A stretch of DNA of 64,000 bases from Erythrocercus mccallii. Taxonomy: Eukaryota > Chordata > Aves > Passeriformes > Dicruridae. Position numbers and translations under genes: made by a program. Positions 58,340 to 64,000 of this stretch are shown here, piece by piece. The notes beneath the pieces are model-generated. The model was not told where the DNA came from. It saw only the letters and a list, made by a program, of their open reading frames with translations, and did no database searches. The stretch's first letter is position 1. Every line of letters begins with the position of its first letter. The stretch lies in contig VZRG01000182.1 in NCBI GenBank assembly GCA_013397435.1, forward strand, positions 174,827 through 238,826. Direction: 5' to 3'.

Positions 58340-61300
58340 TCTGAAATAATGCAGAGCACACGCTGCAGTCTGTAAATGAGGCATTCCCTAAGGAAAATCA
58401 TTGCAGAAATTTTAGTGATGCCCCGTCAAAGACCATTTCAAATATTGAAGAGGTATAAAATAAACACCTGCTAGGCTCATTCTCCCTTCTCTTTCTCGGT
58501 TCCTATTGCTATTTCATTCCCAGACAGACACACACACATAACTATCTACGTGAAATTATGCATACCAAAGAGGTTTATTATTAAAGTTTCTAACAACCTG
58601 AAACCTGGGACATCAAAGAGCTTTGGAGGGACTTTGCTCTCTGTTCAGGGGAGGGTTCAACTCTTGCTGTATTTGACCCAGGCTGCTCCTGCCCTCTAAC
58701 CATCTCCGTGATGAACATTTTTGAATACATTTCAAGAGAAAATTCTTATTTGGCCCAGCTCTGGGTTAACCTGTCATTTTGGTATTTTCAAATGCCTTTG
58801 CTCAGGACTTAGCCTTTCCTGCACCAGGCATTGCTGCTGCTTCTCCAGCCACGAGTAATCATTCCTCATTTATTGTCACCTGATGTAAGTCCCAGCTTTC
58901 ACTGACAATTTCCACTCAGCACTTAGTGTGCTATATTTCACCTTAGAGTAATGAAAGTACTTTTCAGGATGATGTTAAGTAGTGATATAAAGTGACTGTG
59001 ACTTACCCTTAGGGTCCCTTCATAATGTGTTGGAATTTTAACATTACTGTCAATTTTTGTAAAAATAAAGTTCTACCTTAGTTCCTTAATCAATGAAAGA
59101 CTAAATGTTTAATTAACATAAAACATGATGTATTCCACCTTCTGCACAGACTAAAGGCTCCAAGGTTTTTCCTTGGCATATCAAAAAGTCTTCCTAATAA
59201 ATCACCATACGCTACTGAAAGTAAAGACATAATGAACTTGTTCTGAGTTATATTCTGAGACTGATTTAAAAACGAGACCTGTATATTTTATCGAGCACAA
59301 AATATAATAATTTACTTTAAGGTTTTGTAGTATAAGGCCTACTTACATCTCACACTACTCAGAACAGAGCCTGTGTGCTGTTTGCCCTTGAATGCTTCAT
59401 AATTTTTCTCAGTATTTTAAAAAAAACTTGAGGGAGATCATTGAGCTTTTTCTCCCCTATAGAGAGTACACATTTCTGAATATTATGCAGATACTGTCTC
59501 TTACTTAGATTCTTTCTAAATACGCTTTTCCTTAGCTTTTCTTGCTTTATCCTCTAATCTCTCCATGCTGAAATAAGCTGCCATACTTGTAACCAAGTTC
59601 ATACCAAAATTTTATTCTTCTGAGCGCCAAGTGATATGGACAGGCATGGCTTTGCTTCTTCAAAAACTGCATTTGAGATATTACAGGCACTTTATTGCTC
59701 TTCCTTAAGCAACTGGCATAATGACAACGAGAGTCAGTAAAGCCCCACTTAGCATCAGGATGACTACCAGTAAAGCTGCTGGGCTCCAATGAACAGATTT
59801 AACTTCCAGATTTGTAGATTTGCTGAGCTGTTTTACTGGATAATAGGTGGTATTTCTGATTTAAAGACTTTAGGAGATTTAGGTTTTAGAGATTTTAGGT
59901 TGCTTTGCTTAATGAAGACTGAGTGAGTGCCCAGAAGCTTCACAGTGACTGTGTACAGTTGCACGATGATGTGTTGCAGATTTGCTGGATTCCAGACAAA
60001 TAGGTTATTTTCCCAGCATCTCGCTCTCAATAATTGCATCCCATTACTAAACTCCATCAAGAGTATGAAATACAGATGCTTGAAGGAGTAATGAGGTGCA
60101 TTCCTTCAAACAGAAAACAAAGATTAAGCCAGAAAAGAAAAACTCTCCAAATGTTTAAATGGATTGTGAAAAAAAAAGAAAAAGGTTGAAATTGTTTGAG
60201 TTTCTGGGACATAGCAAAATTAGCATTTTTAACTAGTTAGTAACTATATGCCCATTGTCCAGGCAAAAGATTCAGCCTAGTTTCTCTCCTCAGCTGAACT
60301 CTACCATCTTGTGGGTTCCCAGGAAATTACAGTTTCAGTCTTAAAATCATCTCAATAAGTCAGTCCACCTAAAATAGCTGACAGCACTGCTTTTGCTTTG
60401 GTTTTTTAAAATAACTAAGTAGCATATTATGGATAAAATACTATGAAAGCTTTTTTTTTTTAAATTTACTCTTTCAATTTGCAGCTTTCCAAGCCATAAC
60501 AGTATGTATGCATTTCATATATTTCAGTATTTCCCAGTTACTTTACAAACTCCCGACTTGATCTGTGGAAGTTTTACTGTGACAGTATAAAAGACAATTA
60601 TACAAGCCCTTTGTTGCGCTTTAGGCTTTTGCATCTTGTGACAAGGAGATCTTAAGATCACTTTATTTATTTATATATTTAAGATAAAATAAATATATAT
60701 AATATTAATATTAAGATATAATAAATATATTTATAAATATTTGATATTTTAAAAATATTAATATATTTAAGAGCACTTAAAACAAAAGTGAACCACAAAA
60801 CTTGTTTTGAGATTCTCTTTCTTCCGCTCTTTTAAGTTATCCTTAAGTGCCAGAGATCAGTACAGTTTTGGCTTTGAACTGCAGGATTTCCACTTTTAAT
60901 GTGGTAGAGATTTTTTACTAGAACGTTTTACTTTCTTTTTCTGTTCAGAAGTTATGGGATTCATCCATTCATTCGTTGGGAATCTGAGTGGAATAATGCT
61001 GAATTTAACACTTGAGTTGTAGAGGATATTTTTCAAAACCTTTAAAAATGTGGCAGCTGCTGACTTCAGCAGGGTTTTGCCAGCAGCCAGGCCATAAGCT
61101 ATTAAAAAAAAACCAACCTAACCTTAATTAAAAAAAAAAAAAAGCCACAGCCACAATATACAGTTAAGAGCACTGTGGGGTGCTCCAGCTGTTAAAGGAA
61201 AAAGAAAACATGGTGTTGCAGAGCAGGTGTTGAAAAATTAAACTACTGACTTCAGTATATTTCTAGGCTATAAAACATGGCTGGAAAAACACTTTAATGT

Positions 61301-61905
61301 TCTTTTTCCAAGCGGAGGGAGTCTATTAAGTGATAAATATCAAAAGGCCAATTCAGGTCTCATTAATGTGACTGGGAAAGCAGTGGAGAATTGAGTCAGG
61401 CTCTGAAGGGCTGATGCTGCTGTCCCTGTCTGGGAGGATGTAGATTCTCAGTGACACATTATGACCACCCCAGTCCGACTGGTTTTGTGTCAGAGCAAGT
61501 GAAACTTGAATGACATGCCATGTCCAGTCCTCATAACAAGAACAAGACTCATGGTATATTATCTATGTAATAATGAAAAGGCAGGGTTCAATACCTATTG
61601 ATTTAAATCAACATTATTCTGCCTCAATGATTGCTAAACTGCATCCTGAGAAAAATGCTGTAGTAGTATTTTATTCCTGGAGCATCAAAGGAGAAAGTGG
61701 TAGACCAAAGGTGCTTTACACTCTATCTGTCCCTAACTGAAATATAAAGTGGTGTTAAAAATTCAAATGCACTTAGGAACCAACAGAAGAAAAAGTCCAG
61801 TAAGAGAATCAAAGAAAAATACATCATCAAACACATGCAGCACCCTCTTAAGAAAGAAATGTCTCACATTAATAATGACTTCAATGAAGTTGGGGTCTGC
61901 AGATG
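58340..61905. other. Unique AT-rich sequence; no gene recognised
   Basis: Two adjacent minus-strand open frames (75 codons at 59833-60060, 80 codons at 59547-59789) read reasonably protein-like but have no domain and no paired splice sites. A worn tandem of TTTAGG/TTTTAG-like units lies at 59869-59902. A run of 15 A follows TTAATT near 61128-61143. The AT-rich tract at 60660-60772 is listed separately. Confidence 0.45.
60660..60772. repeat. AT-rich low-complexity tract
   Basis: About 110 bp nearly free of G and C, built of TTTATTTATTTATATAT and AATATTAATATT-like units with many self-complementary stretches. It would melt easily and may extrude hairpins. No element is assigned. Confidence 0.9.
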
Positions 61906-61948
61906 ATCATAGAATGATTTAGGTTGGAAAAGACCTTTAAGATCATTG
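61906..61948 (-). mobile_element. CR1 LINE, extreme 3' stub
   Basis: ATCATAGAATGATTTAGG, TTGGAAAAGACCTTTAAGAT, CATTGA is the reverse complement of the last block of the CR1 subgroup seen at 18032. The match ends after about 43 bp. Confidence 0.88.
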
Positions 61949-62075
61949 ACTAAACTGTAATGATGCAAGTGTGGGCAGGATTCCAGCTGCCTTCAAGGAA
62001 TAATGAGAATGCCCAGTGCCAAGTCTTGCATCACTCAGGAGTACGGTGCATCAAACAGAGATTTTGTGCTCTTAC

Positions 62076-62213
62076 CTTCAGCTCATCAAATACAAAACAC
62101 AGAAACCTACCTGCCAGATCTGCTGAATTCATAACCAGTACCCCTTCTGGCTGCAGAATAAAATTCTCTCTCCCTGTTGTGATATCCAATTGCAACCCTG
62201 AGACCTCCAAGGG
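62076..62213 (-). CDS. Candidate internal exon of an unidentified protein
   Basis: On the minus strand, CCTATTATCTCACAG (acceptor) precedes a 138-nt block, exactly 46 codons, that ends CTGAAG|GTAAGAG (donor). Both introns would be phase 0. An alternative inner donor, GCAG|GTAGGT, would end the exon at 62111 (103 nt). The peptide starts PLEVSGLQLDITTGRENF and ends RFLCFVFDELK, with alternating polar and hydrophobic residues like a beta-rich fold, no stops and no low complexity. A pyrimidine-poor but acceptable tract and a CTAAT branch-point match lie upstream. I do not recognise the family and see no partner exon nearby, although large introns are common. The plus strand is also open here (157-codon frame 61960-62433), which weakens the case. 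Confidence 0.27.
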
Positions 62214-64000
62214 CTGTGAGATAATAGGTATGCATTCAATTTTCATTAGACTTACACAAGGAAAAAAATTGCTTAGAATTTTTTTCTTCCCTATAACGCT
62301 TTGCACTTCATTCATCAGCCCTCTGCTTCTGTACTGTCTGTGCCTTCCAGCACAACATTTCAGCAGCATCATGGCCCACTTTAGGCAAAAACAGCATTGG
62401 AAGCACATTAAGTGTGATAGCCAGATGTGTTGATCTGTTGACAATGGACACTGAGGTCGTTAGTAGGACTTTGCAGTGGAGTGTGAGCTGGACAGTGTTG
62501 GGATTAGATTGCTTCTTCCATATCTGGAGGTGAAAGCCTGATGAAGTGTTGGGAGGTGTTATCAACAGAGCTGGAGGCAGGACAAAAAGTGCGAAAATGA
62601 CCTATTCTTCACTTTATTTCTATTCCTGCAAGTTACGAGCGGTGGGGTGCTTCTTAGCACAGCCTTAACTCTGTCTAAATGTTATTTGTGTTAATCTGAA
62701 AGGGGTCAAAACTCAACCCACTCTTATGCTGAAGAGCCACCAGAGTAATTCCATTGACATGTGCAGACTTTATAATAAAGCTATTGCTTAATACCTACCA
62801 AAGCTGCTTCAATTTCAATGGGCTTTTTCTTAGCCATTAAAATAAGTACAGTTTTTTAAAAAAGTACAGTTGGTTTTAAAACATCTTCTAAGTTTGGCTA
62901 AATTTGAAACAGCTCACAGTAAAAAAAATACAGTTGCAATGAGAAAGCTATTTTTAAAAGTTGCCTGTAATTATGTTCATAACTGAAAATTGTCTATAAG
63001 GTTTTGTATAACTTTTTATAAACACTTGGATTTAAAAAAGCAACTTTCTGAATCCCACAAAATGGAATTTTGATATATTGAAATACTTCAGGAATTTACA
63101 GGGTGTTCTTTTTTATTTTGTGAATGACTCATCTAGAAAAACATCTTTACCTCTACAGGTACAAAGGGCTTAAGCAAATTATGATCTTGAAGAAATTCTG
63201 AGATATTTACATTTATCATATCAGATCATTGATATAATTTCAAATACTAAATTACATGGCCTGTAAATTGGCAAATAGATGTTGTTTGATTCATTCTCAT
63301 GTGTTGCAAAACTTTGCAATGTATCATTTTCTGTTAATATAATGCAAGGGGCACATATGATAATTCTGGGATCTAATATTGACAGACATTACTTATGAGG
63401 TGCTAAAGTAGCAAAAAAAATGGTGCTTTCAAACCTATTGTCTAGATATTCTCTTGTTTTCTGGATATTCTTTCTTGCCTAGAATTTTAGCCATTTTGCT
63501 TACCTCTGATGTACAGTATTTAAAGGCTGACATTTTGCTTTCATATATTTGAATTTCCATACTTTTGCAACAGCATTTATTTTGACATTTGAGGGAAGAA
63601 TCCAGAGGGAAGCACAAGCTATGGGCACAGAAAAGCTTGAACAGTGTCAGAACAAGAGTGCGCCTGTTCCACATGAAAAGCAGTTGGTTAATGATTCATT
63701 CTGACCTATTAATTAATGAAAGAACCAAAGTTCCTTTCAGGGTCAGAATGTTTCTCCATGCGGTGTTTTGGACTTGGAGGTCAAATTTACCTGGCAGGTG
63801 TGAAAAATCCCACGCAGTGAGGAAAAACCTCCAGTGATTAGGATGTGGTGAATGCTCAAAGACCTGTTGTAGTGAAGGCTGATGTTAACTAATGTTGGTA
63901 ATCCCCCCCTCCAGCCCATATAATCTTATTTCTTCGTGAATATCTTATCACTGTTGGGTTTTGCTGGCTCATCTAAAATGCGAGCGTTTTTGTAATGGAA
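62214..64000. other. Unique AT-rich sequence to window end
   Basis: No transposon or RNA gene recognised. 63660-63760 has TTAATGATTCATT followed by the perfect palindrome ATTAATTAAT (63708-63717) and could be part of a CNE. Open frames are up to 85 codons without domains. Confidence 0.45.

Noticed and set aside
59547..60060. Two neighbouring minus-strand frames of 80 and 75 codons
   Set aside because: Peptides look acceptable, but no domain, no paired splice sites and no shared frame.
61960..62433. 157-codon plus-strand frame opposite the candidate exon
   Set aside because: No domain and weaker splice context than the minus strand; kept as a caution against the exon call.
1..64000. Bacterial-type systems (operons, CRISPR arrays, phage or defence islands)
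   Set aside because: No ribosome-binding-site-spaced frames, no direct-repeat/spacer array and no long adjacent frames; the repeat content is avian.

Overview
The window reads as passerine (songbird) nuclear DNA, either intergenic or inside a very long intron. Three things point there. Copies of the avian CR1 LINE 3' end lie scattered on both strands, several still carrying the typical ATTCTATG-type terminal repeat. A tRNA-Ile-headed SINE with a CR1-like tail at 32049-32210 matches the TguSINE1 type described from zebra finch. The background is AT-leaning and CpG-poor, with short simple repeats and two runs of N where assembly failed. There is no bacterial or organellar gene layout, no operon, no CRISPR array and no identifiable rRNA or functional tRNA gene.

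No protein-coding gene could be recognised with confidence. The longest open frames (186, 168, 164, 162, 157 and 149 codons, plus some passing through N or tandem repeats) are about what chance gives in 64 kb read in six frames, and none shows a known domain. The most exon-like stretch is on the minus strand at 62076-62213: a 138-nt in-frame block with an acceptor at one end and an AAG|gtaag donor at the other. Its 46-residue peptide looks protein-like, but I do not recognise the family.

Layout. 1-5150: four CR1 3' fragments and a candidate conserved non-coding element (CNE) near 3.7-4.0 kb. 5.2-15.4 kb: unique AT-rich DNA with short microsatellites, a tRNA-shaped relic at 13.4 kb and inverted-repeat AT-rich motifs. 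15.4-18.5 kb: two minus-strand CR1 copies and a gapped AT microsatellite. 18.5-32 kb: unique DNA with several homeodomain/POU-site-rich palindromic blocks and a 15-unit GGGAT array at 22.77 kb. 32-43 kb: the SINE, one CR1 and a strong CNE-like block at 37.1-37.5 kb. 43.5-49.4 kb: the only CpG-dense part, with patches at 43.7-43.9, 47.1-47.5 and 49.1-49.4 kb and a 26-bp minisatellite at 48.57-49.09 kb interrupted by 315 N. 49.4-64 kb: two CR1 copies, an orphan SINE/CR1 tail, a CR1 end, an AT-rich tract and the candidate exon.

The features do not form a gene system. The most coherent reading is a regulatory or intronic landscape: candidate enhancers rich in TAAT, octamer and SOX-like sites, with the CpG-dense cluster as the likeliest place for a promoter of an unannotated, probably non-coding, transcript. 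I found no convincing new molecular system. All CNE, promoter and exon calls rest on sequence appearance alone and need cross-species alignment or RNA data.
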